The position numbers were made by a program, and so were the translations under genes. A stretch of 64,000 nucleotides of DNA from Clostridium ljungdahlii DSM 13528 (GTDB taxonomy: Bacteria; Bacillota; Clostridia; Clostridiales; Clostridiaceae): assembly GCF_000143685.1 (NCBI RefSeq), contig NC_014328.1, positions 3,534,001 through 3,598,000 of the forward strand, written 5' to 3'. Within the stretch, counting starts at the first letter, position 1. Every line of letters begins with the position of its first letter. Of this stretch, positions 8,740 through 17,727 are shown in pieces. The notes beneath the pieces were generated by a model. That model made no database searches and had not been told where the DNA came from. It worked only from the letters and a program-made list of their open reading frames with translations.

Positions 8740-8926
8740 TTCTGTTACTATTGAAGCATAACAATTTTGCAAATTCGTATACTTATTTTTCATTTAAATA
8801 TTTCAATTACGTTAAATTATATTCATATATCTCGATATATCTTTTTTTATCTTTTAGCACTCCTCTCAATTACTCCTCTAATTTCATCTTTTAAATTTTT
8901 TAAGTTCTAACGCAAGATCATTTTTT

Positions 8927-9035
8927 TGTTATCTTGTTTTAATCTGTTTTAATTTGTGATATTTTTTTGGAGGACATAAACCCAAAAAGAGCATTTTGGA
9001 ATAAATTCCAAAATGCTCTTAAACGTTGATATTCA
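8927..9035 (-). repeat. tRNA-Leu downstream repeat, copy R3, with terminator
   Basis: The same sequence lies downstream of the intact tRNA-Leu (47774-47899) and at 46442-46564. It holds the hairpin AGAGCATTTTGG ... CCAAAATGCTCT with a T-rich tail on the minus strand, a natural tRNA terminator, and one GGAGGACAT box (two in the other copies). The surrounding 8755-8926 also matches 47625-47773. Confidence 0.85.
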
Positions 9036-9091
9036 TGGTGCCGGAGGCGGGAGTCGAACCCGCATGTTGTCACCAACGACGGATTTTGAAT
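9036..9091 (-). other. attachment site: 56-bp 3' fragment of tRNA-Leu (left end of island)
   Basis: Identical to 47900-47955, the 3' portion of tRNA-Leu(CAA) from the anticodon loop to CCA. The match stops at 9091, after TTTTGAAT, where the tRNA 5' half should continue and unrelated sequence begins. An intact tRNA at one end and a displaced 3' fragment at the other is the classic outcome of tyrosine-integrase insertion into a tRNA gene, so 9036-9091 and 47900-47955 are taken as the two att cores. Confidence 0.85.
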
Positions 9092-9838
9092 TGTACATGC
9101 AGTGTTTTAATATGTATTGGTATGTTTTAACATGTACCCTCAAAGTAAGCTATATCAACATCTTATAAAAAATGATCTGTCTTTATTTACCACTAAGTAT
9201 TTCTATGTTTTTATATGTTGGAGGACATTAGGAGGACATAAAATAATCAAATAATTTAAAAGATCAATCTATTAAAAATATAATTGATTGGTTGTTATCC
9301 TTAATTTGTTTACAAGTAAAAGTGAACACAGGAAAGAGATAATATCCACCTTAGCTATCTTCATATTCATGAAAATTCGTAAATTCTATCTACTTGTCCA
9401 CTCTCCCCTATTTCCTGTCTTAATATAAATTAACCTTATCTTTAATAAATTCACTAAATGTCAAAATAACTGTTTTTGTCATCGTACTATACTCCATACT
9501 ATTATTTCTTTATTTATTAAAGGGTTTTTATTTTTTTTAGAGAATATATCTTTTAGAGAAAAATAAAATAGGAATTATTTAAAATTAAACTCAAATTATT
9601 GTGACTTATAATCAACATATTTATTTAAAGCATTAAAAATCAAGAGTTTATTTTAATATGAATATAGTGTCCATGCAGCAACTTGTATATAGGTTTATAA
9701 AATAAATCTATGCATTTCAATGTTTTATTTCTCAATTCTGTGGTTTTATCACATATTTATGGATATAATATAATTATACATAGTATTATATAAATAACAT
9801 ACCAAACAAGTGAAAGAAAATATTGGAGGATAAATAAT
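9092..9838. other. left end of island, non-coding
   Basis: No gene that I can support. An inverted repeat GTACATG ... CATGTAC spans 9093-9138. At 9219-9241 a GGAGGACATTAGGAGGACAT doublet recurs; the same doublet flanks the tRNA copies, so it may be an integrase arm-type site. The remainder is AT-rich and ends in a probable promoter (TATAAT-like elements around 9766-9790) for the ATPase gene. Confidence 0.4.
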
Positions 9839-11092
9839 ATGTTAATAGAATTTAGTGCTCAGAATTTCCTCTCTATAAAGGATAGAGTAACTCTCAGTAT
9901 GGTGGCTTCAAAAGATAACTCTCATGAAGACAATATTATAAAAAATGCAAATAAAGATTTAAATGTTTTGAAAACAGCAGTACTATATGGAGCTAATGCA
10001 TCTGGAAAAACAAATGTGTTAAAGGCTATAAGTTTTTTAGCTAATTTTTTAGGTAAATCACATGAAATGCAGCAAGGCAAAAAAATTGAAGTTGAACCAT
10101 TTAAACTTGATAGGCCGTGCCTTGACAGTCCAAGTAAGTTTGATATCATATTTAAGACAGAAGGTATAAAGTATGCTTATGGTTTCTCAGTTACATCTGA
10201 AAAAGTTATTGATGAGTATCTTTACTATTATCCAAATGGAAGGCAGACGATAATTTTTGAAAGAGAAAATACTAATAATTATAAGTTTACTAATGATATA
10301 GAAAAACAAACTGCCATAAAAGATAAATTTAATTCACCAAATAAACTTTTTATTGCAGTTGCAAGCTTATGGGAATATGATAAAGCTCAAATACCATTTA
10401 AATGGCTTAATGACAATTTAATTGTTCTTATTCATCACAGTGATCTACAAGAATTAACAATGGATTTAATGAAATCAAATGAATCTATTAATAAGAGGGT
10501 TAAATCCTTATTAAAAACCGTAGTTAGTGATATTGAAGACATAAAATTCACAGAAATTGAAGTGGATGTAAAGGATGATCCAATATTAAAATATTTAAAT
10601 AAAGATGCAAAATCCAAGCTTTTGGATAGTTCAAATAAACTTTCTAACATTAGTACTCTTCATAAAATGAATAACTCAGAAGAACTAGTAGAATTTGATT
10701 TGGATGAAGAATCAGATGGAACTAAGAAACTTTTTGGACTTCTTGGTCCGTGGATTGAAGTATTAGATACAGGAGCAACGCTTGTGGTAGATGAACTTGA
10801 TATAAGATTACACTCTAAACTAACAAGGTTTTTAGTAGAGCTATTTCATGATAAAGAAATAAACAAAAAAAATGCTCAACTTATTTTTTCAACTCACGAT
10901 ACCAATCTTTTAGATCAGGAGATTTTTAGAAGAGATCAAATATGGTTTACTGAAAAGAAAGAAGACAATAGTACAGATTTATATTCACTAGATGATTTTC
11001 CAGTTAGAAAAGATGCTGCAATTGAAAAAGGATACTTACAAGGAAAATATGGAGCTATTCCATATCTGAAAGGTGGCTTACAATGGCAGTAA
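9839..11092 (+). CDS. AAA-family ATPase, AbiLi-like
   Basis: 417 residues. It starts MLIEFSAQNFLSIKDRVTLS, the N-terminal strand of OLD/RecF-type ABC ATPases, with Walker A YGANASGKTNVLKAI (about residues 52-66), an ABC-signature-like EESDGTKKLFGLLG (about 298-312), Walker B TLVVDELDIRLHS and H-loop FSTHDTNLLD. It overlaps the RloB gene by 10 bases. An ATPase directly followed by an RloB protein is the arrangement of the AbiL abortive infection system. I infer phage defence; the trigger and toxic activity are unknown. GGAGGA precedes the start. Confidence 0.8.
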   Translation: MLIEFSAQNFLSIKDRVTLSMVASKDNSHEDNIIKNANKDLNVLKTAVLYGANASGKTNVLKAISFLANFLGKSHEMQQGKKIEVEPFKLDRPCLDSPSKFDIIFKTEGIKYAYGFSVTSEKVIDEYLYYYPNGRQTIIFERENTNNYKFTNDIEKQTAIKDKFNSPNKLFIAVASLWEYDKAQIPFKWLNDNLIVLIHHSDLQELTMDLMKSNESINKRVKSLLKTVVSDIEDIKFTEIEVDVKDDPILKYLNKDAKSKLLDSSNKLSNISTLHKMNNSEELVEFDLDEESDGTKKLFGLLGPWIEVLDTGATLVVDELDIRLHSKLTRFLVELFHDKEINKKNAQLIFSTHDTNLLDQEIFRRDQIWFTEKKEDNSTDLYSLDDFPVRKDAAIEKGYLQGKYGAIPYLKGGLQWQ

Positions 11093-11832
11093 AAAGAAAA
11101 ATTGTAGAATTATCAAGGGACAAGAGGAAAAAGCGTAAAATTAGACCTACAATTCTAATAATATGTGAAGGTAAAGATACTGAAGTAAATTATTTTAAAG
11201 AATTTAATCTCAAGTATGTTAATGTAGATGTAAAAGTTGCAGATAGTAAATCTGTGGGGAAAAATAAAAGTAGAAAAACTGATCCATCACATCTTGTAGA
11301 TAAAGCCATAGAATTTATAGAAAACAAGTATGATATTAGCGAAGATGATGGTGATAGGGTATGGTGTTTAATTGATGTAGATATAAATTATAATACTGCA
11401 GATCCAACAAGCAAAAGAGCAGAAGAATTAGAAAAAGCCTATATAAAAGTTAAACGGTATGCAAAAGGGAAAAAAGTATTTATTCATTTAGGACTATCAA
11501 ATCCATGTTTTGAACTTTGGTATCTGCTTCATTATACTTATACTACCGCCAATTTAAAAAGTTATGATGCTTTGAAGATAAAACTTGAGAAAGAAACTCC
11601 ACTTAAAGATTACGAAAAGAATAAAAGTGTGTACAATATTATTGTAGATCATACAAATCAAGCAATTGAAAATTCTTTTAGGTTGAACAAGCACCATAAG
11701 GATTTAGGAAAAACTTTAATTGATTATTCTAAAGTTCCCCCTGAATTAAATATAAAAAATATAGTTGAAAGTAATCCAAATACAAGAATAGGCGAACTTG
11801 TTAAATATATTGAAGATATTAATAAGGAATAA
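11083..11832 (+). CDS. RloB domain protein, AbiLii-like
   Basis: 249 residues. The N-terminus is basic (KRKIVELSRDKRKKRKIRP), followed by TILIICEGKDTEVNYFKEF, the acidic TOPRIM-like strand of RloB, then VWCLIDVDIN and LGLSNPCFELWYLLHY, all diagnostic. RloB is thought to be the nuclease effector partnered with an OLD-like ATPase. Translation starts inside the end of the ATPase gene, implying coupling. Together with 9839-11092 this makes a two-gene defence module at the extreme left of the island. Confidence 0.8.
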   Translation: MAVKRKIVELSRDKRKKRKIRPTILIICEGKDTEVNYFKEFNLKYVNVDVKVADSKSVGKNKSRKTDPSHLVDKAIEFIENKYDISEDDGDRVWCLIDVDINYNTADPTSKRAEELEKAYIKVKRYAKGKKVFIHLGLSNPCFELWYLLHYTYTTANLKSYDALKIKLEKETPLKDYEKNKSVYNIIVDHTNQAIENSFRLNKHHKDLGKTLIDYSKVPPELNIKNIVESNPNTRIGELVKYIEDINKE

Positions 11833-11853
11833 AGCCTAAAGATTAGTGGTTTT

Positions 11854-11894
11854 ATTAGAAACCAGTACTTACCATAGGCGTACTGGTTTCTAAT
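11854..11894. terminator. terminator hairpin after the RloB gene
   Basis: Perfect 14-base arms ATTAGAAACCAGTA and its complement with a 13-base loop. It separates the plus-strand AbiL-like module from the minus-strand integrase remnant. Confidence 0.7.
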
Positions 11895-12004
11895 TATTTA
11901 TGTATAACATCATTCAACTTATCCGCTGCCTCTTTATCCATATCCTTAAGTACATGAGAATACAAATCCATAGTAATACCAATAGTACTGTGTCCAAGCC
12001 TTGC
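11894..12004 (-). pseudogene. integrase 3' end remnant
   Basis: The last ~37 codons of a tyrosine recombinase (LGHSTIGITMDLYSH then KEAADKLNDVIHK), nearly identical to the end of the complete integrase gene at 14829-15947. It includes the catalytic His and Tyr but nothing before them. It lies just downstream of the two-gene cassette 12059-14598, so that cassette is bracketed by two copies of the integrase 3' end. Confidence 0.8.
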
Positions 12005-12058
12005 AGTTACCCTCCTTGGCATAGTACAATATCTTTCCATAATATATCTCCTCAAATT

Positions 12059-13690
12059 CTAAAATTTAGGTTCCTCAGCATATACCCCTAAATAATAACC
12101 CTGATCTAAAACCTCATTTGCTAAAGCGTTCCAATAACACCTATTCATAATATTGCTAAAATCTCCAACAACTTCACCTTTCTTTAATTTCCTTATACAA
12201 CTTTCTAGATCACTAGAAAACTCAGGAGATATAGTATACATTCCTCTTAAATAGTTTTTTACAAAATGTTGAGAAATAAAAAGGTTGTCAAATTCTGCAT
12301 TTTTTTGTCCTGCATTTGTGTATTTAGGCATACCTTCATTTGCATCACTTAATCCAAATTTATTTAAATCTAAACTTACCCGTGGATGCAAGTTATCCTC
12401 TTTATCATTTTCATTAAATACTTTACATGGAAAAAAGCTAAAGCATTTATTTACCTGCGAATCATAAGATGCAGACGTATATAATTTAAATTTTTCATTT
12501 TTTGAGCTATTACATCCACCTTCAGTATCATCAATTGTAGGGTTATCTTTAATTAAACTACATTTATTTCCTCTCCTAACTTTATCTATTGAAGCAAACT
12601 TATACACATCAGAAATTTTATCAAGTTTTTCACTGCCAAATCTAGAATATGGCTGTCCTTCATCTGCTACAACAAATACAGTATCAAGTAGAAATTTATT
12701 TTTTTTATAACTTCCAAAGAGTATAATATTCCCAATTTTTAGCTTTTGCATATCAGTTGGACCTTTTTTACTATTTTGCTTACAACAGCAATAATGAAAA
12801 TTTGCATGTGATTCATCTTCCCCAAATACATATGGATCTGTATTTTGAAGATCTTTAGGGTTTTGTAGTCTTATATTTCTAGAAATATAAGGTTCATGTA
12901 TATATTGGGGACTTCCAGAACTATGTTTAATTTTTAATTGAGGCTTACATATAATTTTTGATTGAGGTTCCCACTCACCCCAAAAGAGAATTTTTGTTTT
13001 CTCGCTTAATACTTCATTATCATATTTATCATGACTTATATATTTACCGCTGCAGCAAATATACTTTCGCCTATGTTCTGGAGCATCATTCCATAACATT
13101 ATACCGTTGTCGATTCCTTTAATTAAAGCATCTGAATATGATACTTTTTTTCCATTTTTCTTACTACATGGCTTGTCTACTATATGTTCTCCACCAGGAT
13201 GAAAAAATTGTATTAAGCCTGTATCGAAAATACTTAAGGATTTCATATTAATTAAATAATTCATAATAGCTGATTTAAATTCATCCGACATTTTTATATT
13301 GTTATTTAACATATTATCAGGTAATTCTATTTTTCTTACAAGTTCAACATTATCTTTTTCTTTCTTACCGTCCTTTAATTTAAATGAAATTTTTAATACT
13401 TCCTCATTAATTTTCAACTCACCTTGTAATATATTTTCGAAATATTTCACAGTATTTTCTTCATTCTTTGGTTTTTCTATAGAATTATTTATGTAATTCT
13501 TATCACGCTTTATTTTATTAATTGTATCTTCAATATACTTTTTACATTCACAACAATTTCCTATTACTATACCTTTTTTATTTATCCTATTTAATAAGAT
13601 AATTGCATCGTTTATCTCAATGCTTCCATTACCCAATGCCATATATAATTCATAATTGTTCTTTATTTTCCCCGGTGTATTTTTCTTCAT
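12059..13690 (-). CDS. unrecognised Cys-rich protein, possible PUA/Nmad-like DNA-modification reader
   Basis: 543 residues, not recognised. Visible features: an N-terminal GNCCECKKYIED cysteine cluster, a charged linker, a middle part with ILFWGEWEPQSK and a FHYCCCKQN cluster, then KIGNIILFGSYKKNKFLLD followed by TVFVVAD, a strand pattern reminiscent of PUA-like domains such as those predicted to read modified nucleotides. No membrane segment. The start overlaps the stop of the upstream gene by 4 bases, so the two are a translationally coupled operon. I infer a defence cassette from its position in the island; biochemical function is unknown. Confidence 0.6.
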   Translation of the reverse strand: MKKNTPGKIKNNYELYMALGNGSIEINDAIILLNRINKKGIVIGNCCECKKYIEDTINKIKRDKNYINNSIEKPKNEENTVKYFENILQGELKINEEVLKISFKLKDGKKEKDNVELVRKIELPDNMLNNNIKMSDEFKSAIMNYLINMKSLSIFDTGLIQFFHPGGEHIVDKPCSKKNGKKVSYSDALIKGIDNGIMLWNDAPEHRRKYICCSGKYISHDKYDNEVLSEKTKILFWGEWEPQSKIICKPQLKIKHSSGSPQYIHEPYISRNIRLQNPKDLQNTDPYVFGEDESHANFHYCCCKQNSKKGPTDMQKLKIGNIILFGSYKKNKFLLDTVFVVADEGQPYSRFGSEKLDKISDVYKFASIDKVRRGNKCSLIKDNPTIDDTEGGCNSSKNEKFKLYTSASYDSQVNKCFSFFPCKVFNENDKEDNLHPRVSLDLNKFGLSDANEGMPKYTNAGQKNAEFDNLFISQHFVKNYLRGMYTISPEFSSDLESCIRKLKKGEVVGDFSNIMNRCYWNALANEVLDQGYYLGVYAEEPKF

Positions 13691-14598
13691 ACTACTTCTC
13701 CCCCTATTGATAACATATTTTTAACATCTCTTCCAAGTATGTATCTGTCTTCTTTTGTTATTTTATCAAAAGGCCTATTAGCTTTAGTTCCATAAACAAC
13801 AACTGATTTTACGTAATTTTTATCGTATACGTATAAGCTGCAATAAGTATTTTTTTTTGGTGAGCCATTCTTACATTTCGTATATTCTCTAAAAAACTCC
13901 TTGTTATCATTAAATTTTTTCAGCCCTAATCTATTGACTATTTTTTTAAAATCACTAGGCTTATATCCCATTAGTATAACGTTGGGTTTCAGTACTTCCA
14001 ATAGTGAAACCCATAAATCCGTACCTTGGCTAAGAATTGATTTATCTGAATTATACAAGTCACTCCACGTAGGACTTGTAGCTAATGGAGAATAAATGTC
14101 TGTATGTACAGCAATATTGCCATACTTACTAATCCTATATTCCTCATTTTTGTTATATACTCCTTTCTCATTATAACTTGCTAAAAATCCGTTAAGTATA
14201 GGCTCAAAACAACTAAACCAATTATATCTATTTTTATTTTTAAAATAGTTATTTAAAATTAAAGAATATTTCTTAACTTCCTCCTCAGAAAGATTTAACT
14301 TATTAAAAATATTTTCTGCACCTTTAAATCTTTTGAATGATGGGGTACTAGGCAATACATTTTCATTGGAATCTTTCTTTCTTTTATCTTCTGAGGCAAA
14401 TTCTAAGTCAGAAGGATTTGATCCCACTGTTATAATTTTAATGCTTGAGTTAAAATATGCATCTAAGTCCCCAAACCATAATACTGGAATACTTGGTTTT
14501 ACAATAAAATTGTTACTTTTAACACTATTATAATGTTTCCAACATTTTATAATTAGATTGCTTATTTCATTCCACTCTTTTCTTTCAAAAATACTCAT
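13687..14598 (-). CDS. possible uracil-DNA-glycosylase-superfamily protein
   Basis: 303 residues. The segment SSIKIITVGSNPSDLEF (about residues 50-68) resembles the catalytic-loop motif I of the UDG superfamily (G-x-N-P), and WVSLLEVLKPNVILMGYKP resembles the central strand-helix unit. I cannot find a certain C-terminal HPS-type motif, so the assignment is tentative. It is the first gene of a two-gene operon; GGGGGC precedes the ATG. If it is a glycosylase, a role against phages with modified bases, like the known Brig1-type defence, is one reading, with the partner as a recognition subunit. This is inference. Confidence 0.45.
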   Translation of the reverse strand: MSIFERKEWNEISNLIIKCWKHYNSVKSNNFIVKPSIPVLWFGDLDAYFNSSIKIITVGSNPSDLEFASEDKRKKDSNENVLPSTPSFKRFKGAENIFNKLNLSEEEVKKYSLILNNYFKNKNRYNWFSCFEPILNGFLASYNEKGVYNKNEEYRISKYGNIAVHTDIYSPLATSPTWSDLYNSDKSILSQGTDLWVSLLEVLKPNVILMGYKPSDFKKIVNRLGLKKFNDNKEFFREYTKCKNGSPKKNTYCSLYVYDKNYVKSVVVYGTKANRPFDKITKEDRYILGRDVKNMLSIGGEVV

Positions 14599-14776
14599 TT
14601 GATGGATATGCCCCCTAAAAATTAGTTAATTTAAGTATTATATTTACATATATATTATACTCTGTTAATTATTCTACTTCAAAACTATTGCATAAAAGCC
14701 AAATTTTATTTTCATATGTACAAAATATTACATGTTTTGAATCAAAAATTAAAAAATTAATATAGGGAAAATATAT

Positions 14777-14821
14777 AAAAAGCTCATTCTTTATTGAGAA
14801 AATAAAGATTTGAGCTTTTTA
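14777..14821. terminator. integrase terminator
   Basis: AAAAAGCTCA and TCTTTATT arms pairing with AATAAAGA and TGAGCTTTTT, with T runs on both sides, directly after the integrase stop codon on the minus strand. The preceding stretch 14599-14776 holds the start region of the UDG-like operon and nothing else I can identify. Confidence 0.7.
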
Positions 14822-14828
14822 TATATTA

Positions 14829-15947
14829 CTATTTATATATAACATCATTCAATTTATCCGCTGCCTCTTTATTCATATCCTTAAGTACATGAGAATATAA
14901 ATCCATGGTTATACCAATAGTGCTGTGTCCAAGCCTTGAAGATGCAACTTTAGGAGCGGTACCAGAAAGCAGCATCAATGTTGCATTAGTGTGTCTCAAA
15001 TCATGGAACCTGATATGAGGTATATCAACCTTTTTTATAAAATCACCAAAAGCATGAGAAAAAGAAGATGTATTAAGCGGCTGGCCATTATCCCTCGTGC
15101 ACACTAAATTATGCTTGTTTTCATATTCACCATAAGAACGCACCTTAAGTTCCAATTGATTTTTCTTATGCTGCTTTAGAAGTTTTAAAAGTTCCTGAGG
15201 AGCGGATATACTCCTTGCACTTTCTTCCGTTTTAGGTTCTTTAAATATAAGCTTCGTCCCTGCCCTTACCAGTGTTTGTTCTATATTTATAATACCATTT
15301 TCAAAATCAATATCAGACCACCTGAGTCCCAGCACCTCTCCAAGTCTAAGGCCTAGTGCCAGAGCTAAATTAACAGGGATTTCAAACCTGGTGTTTTCTA
15401 CAGCACTTAAAAGTGTTTTTACTTGAGGAGGTTCCAAAACTACAGCCCTATATTTCTGAACTTTTGGAGCATCTACCATATCTGCTGGGTTTCTGCTTAT
15501 GAGCTGCATCTTCCAGGCATAATTTAAAGCTTTTCTTAAAACTCTATGATGCTGCAGAAGGGTTTTCCCCTTAAGTGTTTTCTGTTTTTCGTTATAATAC
15601 CTCTGTATATGGAGCGGCTGAAGCTTTTGGAGCTCTTTATTTCCGATAGATGGAATTAAATGATTGTTTATTATCATTTTATATCCATTGTATGTTGTAG
15701 GTGATAAATTTATAGCATAAGTATCAAGCCACAGTGTTAGAAAATCTTTTACAAGTGTTTTTTCAGGAAATATAAACTCATTTTTATTTATATTTGATAC
15801 CGCTTCAATTAAAGCCTTTTCAGCTTCCTTCTTTGTCTTAAACCCACCAATACTTTTTTGCAATCTTTTTCCGGTAACTGGATTTCTTTCTACCTCAACA
15901 ATTACATTATATCTTTTACCCCGCTTTCTTATATGACCGCCAGGCAT
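14829..15947 (-). CDS. int: tyrosine recombinase (integrase) of the island
   Basis: 372 residues, a full-length phage-type integrase: N-terminal Arm-DNA-binding domain with KTKKEAEKAL, a SAM-like core-binding domain (about 65-170), and the catalytic domain with Arg in LGLRLGEVLGLRWSD (about 204), H315 and R318 in FHDLRHT, H341 in LGHS and Y351 in MDLYSH. It would catalyse insertion and excision at the tRNA-Leu site, whose 56-bp cores are at 9036 and 47900. The repressor gene lies behind it on the same strand and the excisionase at 17472 on the other. A 3' duplicate remnant lies at 11894. Confidence 0.92.
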   Translation of the reverse strand: MPGGHIRKRGKRYNVIVEVERNPVTGKRLQKSIGGFKTKKEAEKALIEAVSNINKNEFIFPEKTLVKDFLTLWLDTYAINLSPTTYNGYKMIINNHLIPSIGNKELQKLQPLHIQRYYNEKQKTLKGKTLLQHHRVLRKALNYAWKMQLISRNPADMVDAPKVQKYRAVVLEPPQVKTLLSAVENTRFEIPVNLALALGLRLGEVLGLRWSDIDFENGIINIEQTLVRAGTKLIFKEPKTEESARSISAPQELLKLLKQHKKNQLELKVRSYGEYENKHNLVCTRDNGQPLNTSSFSHAFGDFIKKVDIPHIRFHDLRHTNATLMLLSGTAPKVASSRLGHSTIGITMDLYSHVLKDMNKEAADKLNDVIYK

Positions 15948-16072
15948 AATATCTCACCCCTTACCTTTTATTAGTATTAGTGTTTGATTTAACGAGGGAC
16001 TTTATTCATGAAAGTCATTATATTTGTCTAAAATACTTCTATTAGGAATTAAATCTAATAAAGTCCATTGCA

Positions 16073-16645
16073 TTATTTTTTATACTTATAACTTACAAGC
16101 TTTAATTGATTTATAACATCCTCTACTAGATTATACATATCTTCCTTCTTTAATTTTTTTATGTCAATTCCCAAAAACTTTATCATAGGATTTTGTTTAA
16201 GCATAAAACATACACATTCTTCTGTGGTTTTAAGAAAATCCTTTTGAGCGCTGTCCAACTCTTTATTTGAATTGTGAATATAGTCATATATATAGTTAAT
16301 TTTAACCTCAGGATCCTTTTTCAAGTGCTCTCTTATTTTTAATACTTCGGAATCTTTAGTATTACTAAGCTGCATTTTTATAAATTTATCTATATCACTG
16401 TTCATAGAGTTCTTATCTTGAAAAAAACCTATTGAAACCCCACAGGCATCTGCTATTTCAGTTAACAAAGCAAAACTTGGATAAGTCCTCCCCGACTCCA
16501 GGTCACCAATATAACTTTGAGATTTTTTTATATCATTGGCAAGCATCTGCTGTGTATAAAGTTTATTTATTTTTTCAGATTTATATTTTCTTGCCTCTTT
16601 TATAAGTTTTCCTAGATCCCTCTTACTTAACATTAAAATATCCAC
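16073..16645 (-). CDS. CI-like XRE family repressor
   Basis: 190 residues with an N-terminal helix-turn-helix (TQQMLANDIKKSQSYIGDLE, about residues 30-50, followed by GRTYPSFALLTEIADACG). The C-terminal part is helical and lacks a LexA-type protease motif, so induction by autocleavage is not expected. A GTG at 16645 opens the frame, but ATG at 16633 is better spaced from AGGAGGTGG. It is divergent from 17003 across a 350-bp gap with palindromic operators, the usual lysogeny switch layout. Confidence 0.85.
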   Translation of the reverse strand: MDILMLSKRDLGKLIKEARKYKSEKINKLYTQQMLANDIKKSQSYIGDLESGRTYPSFALLTEIADACGVSIGFFQDKNSMNSDIDKFIKMQLSNTKDSEVLKIREHLKKDPEVKINYIYDYIHNSNKELDSAQKDFLKTTEECVCFMLKQNPMIKFLGIDIKKLKKEDMYNLVEDVINQLKLVSYKYKK

Positions 16646-16827
16646 CTCCTATGAATAACCTATTTCTTAAACTGATGTGCTAGTTGATTTATAACATTAA
16701 AAATATACGCTCACAAGAGATGAATTTTCTTCTACAAAAAACTAAACGCAGATTTTTCAATAGTTCTGAAATTTAACCAGCACACTGTATAAAATCATGA
16801 ACACTATATTTTTATCTGTATAACATT

Positions 16828-16987
16828 ATACGTTTATAACGTTAATATGTCAATAATCCAACGTAAATAAACGTTATAAAAAGTATTTTTCAGATAATTT
16901 TGAAAAAAGACTCCAATTAATTAATTTCCAGTATTGAATATATATAAAAATAATGTTATATTATGGTTAACGTAAATAACGTTTAAC
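16828..16987. promoter_or_regulatory. divergent promoter region with three palindromic operators
   Basis: Three related sites are visible: TATACGTTTATAACGTTA (16828-16845), AACGTAAATAAACGTTA (16860-16876) and GTTAACGTAAATAACGTT (from 16966). The shared unit is an AACGT half-site and its complement ACGTT around an A/T centre. The third overlaps the -10 region (TATATT near 16957) of the rightward gene at 17003. They are the likely targets of the 16073 repressor or the small XRE protein. Confidence 0.7.
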
Positions 16988-17002
16988 ATATGTAAAGGAA
17001 GT

Positions 17003-17227
17003 GTGTATATGTCTATTGATACATTAACTGGTTTACCATGGAATAAAAAGTTAGAAGTACTGAGAATAGTTAATAACTGGACTCAGGAATATGCAGCCCA
17101 AAAATGCAATACAAATCAAAAAGTCTACTGGAGCTGGGAAAATGGTAAAAATTATCCCAGGAAAAGAAGTCAAGAATCTATAGCTAAAGCATTTAAAGTT
17201 AAAATTCACGATATATTTCCTGTATAA
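17003..17227 (+). CDS. small XRE family DNA-binding protein (Cro-like)
   Basis: About 73 residues; ATG at 17009 is the likelier start behind AAAGGAAG. Nearly the whole protein is a helix-turn-helix: LEVLRIVNNWTQEYAAQKCN, then QKVYWSWENGKNYP and a final ESIAKAFKVKIHDIFPV. First gene of the rightward early operon, it probably counters the CI-like repressor at the operators just upstream. Confidence 0.8.
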   Translation: MYMSIDTLTGLPWNKKLEVLRIVNNWTQEYAAQKCNTNQKVYWSWENGKNYPRKRSQESIAKAFKVKIHDIFPV

Positions 17228-17246
17228 ATAATTTTGGGGGCAGCCT

Positions 17247-17441
17247 ATGAAACAGAATAATAAGTTGAAATTGCTTAGAACCAGCAATAACATAACTCAA
17301 AAATATCTTGCAAATATGCTTCACATGAGTATCTCATGTTACAGCCGCAAAGAGCTCGGACTTAGAAATTTTACTATTAAAGAAGCTGGAGAAATAGCTA
17401 GTTTTTTTAACACTACTATAGAAAAAATTTTTTTAGAGTAA
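17247..17441 (+). CDS. second small XRE family DNA-binding protein
   Basis: 64 residues, helix-turn-helix of the same general type (LKLLRTSNNITQKYLANMLH, then SISCYSRKELGLRNF). Preceded by TTGGGGGCAG and followed within 30 bases by the excisionase gene, so it is co-transcribed with them. Paired small XRE genes are common in clostridial integrative elements. Confidence 0.8.
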   Translation: MKQNNKLKLLRTSNNITQKYLANMLHMSISCYSRKELGLRNFTIKEAGEIASFFNTTIEKIFLE

Positions 17442-17471
17442 TAACTCTATACTTATGAGGGGGATCAATTT

Positions 17472-17684
17472 ATGGTAGAAGAAAAATTAAAAGAACTTCC
17501 AGTATTATTGACAGTTAAAGAAATGGCCGGCGTACTTAGGATAGGAAGGAATTCCGCTTACGAAATGGTGTATCAAAAGAAAATTCCCGTACTTAGACTT
17601 GGACCTAAGAAAATAAGAATACCAAAATATGAGCTAATACAGTGGATCAAAAATAACGTTAAAGATTTTGAATTCAACGGCTAG
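17472..17684 (+). CDS. xis: excisionase-like helix-turn-helix protein
   Basis: 70 residues of the MerR-like excisionase (HTH_17) type: LLTVKEMAGVLRIGRNSAYE, followed by a wing with KIPVLRLGPKKIRIPKYEL and a C-terminal helix. Members bind beside att sites and direct the integrase toward excision. GAGGGGGATC lies before the start. Consistent with 14829-15947 as its partner integrase. Confidence 0.8.
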   Translation: MVEEKLKELPVLLTVKEMAGVLRIGRNSAYEMVYQKKIPVLRLGPKKIRIPKYELIQWIKNNVKDFEFNG

Positions 17685-17727
17685 GCAGTCTGAGAAAACG
17701 TTTTGCAAAGTATGAGGAGGTTATTAT

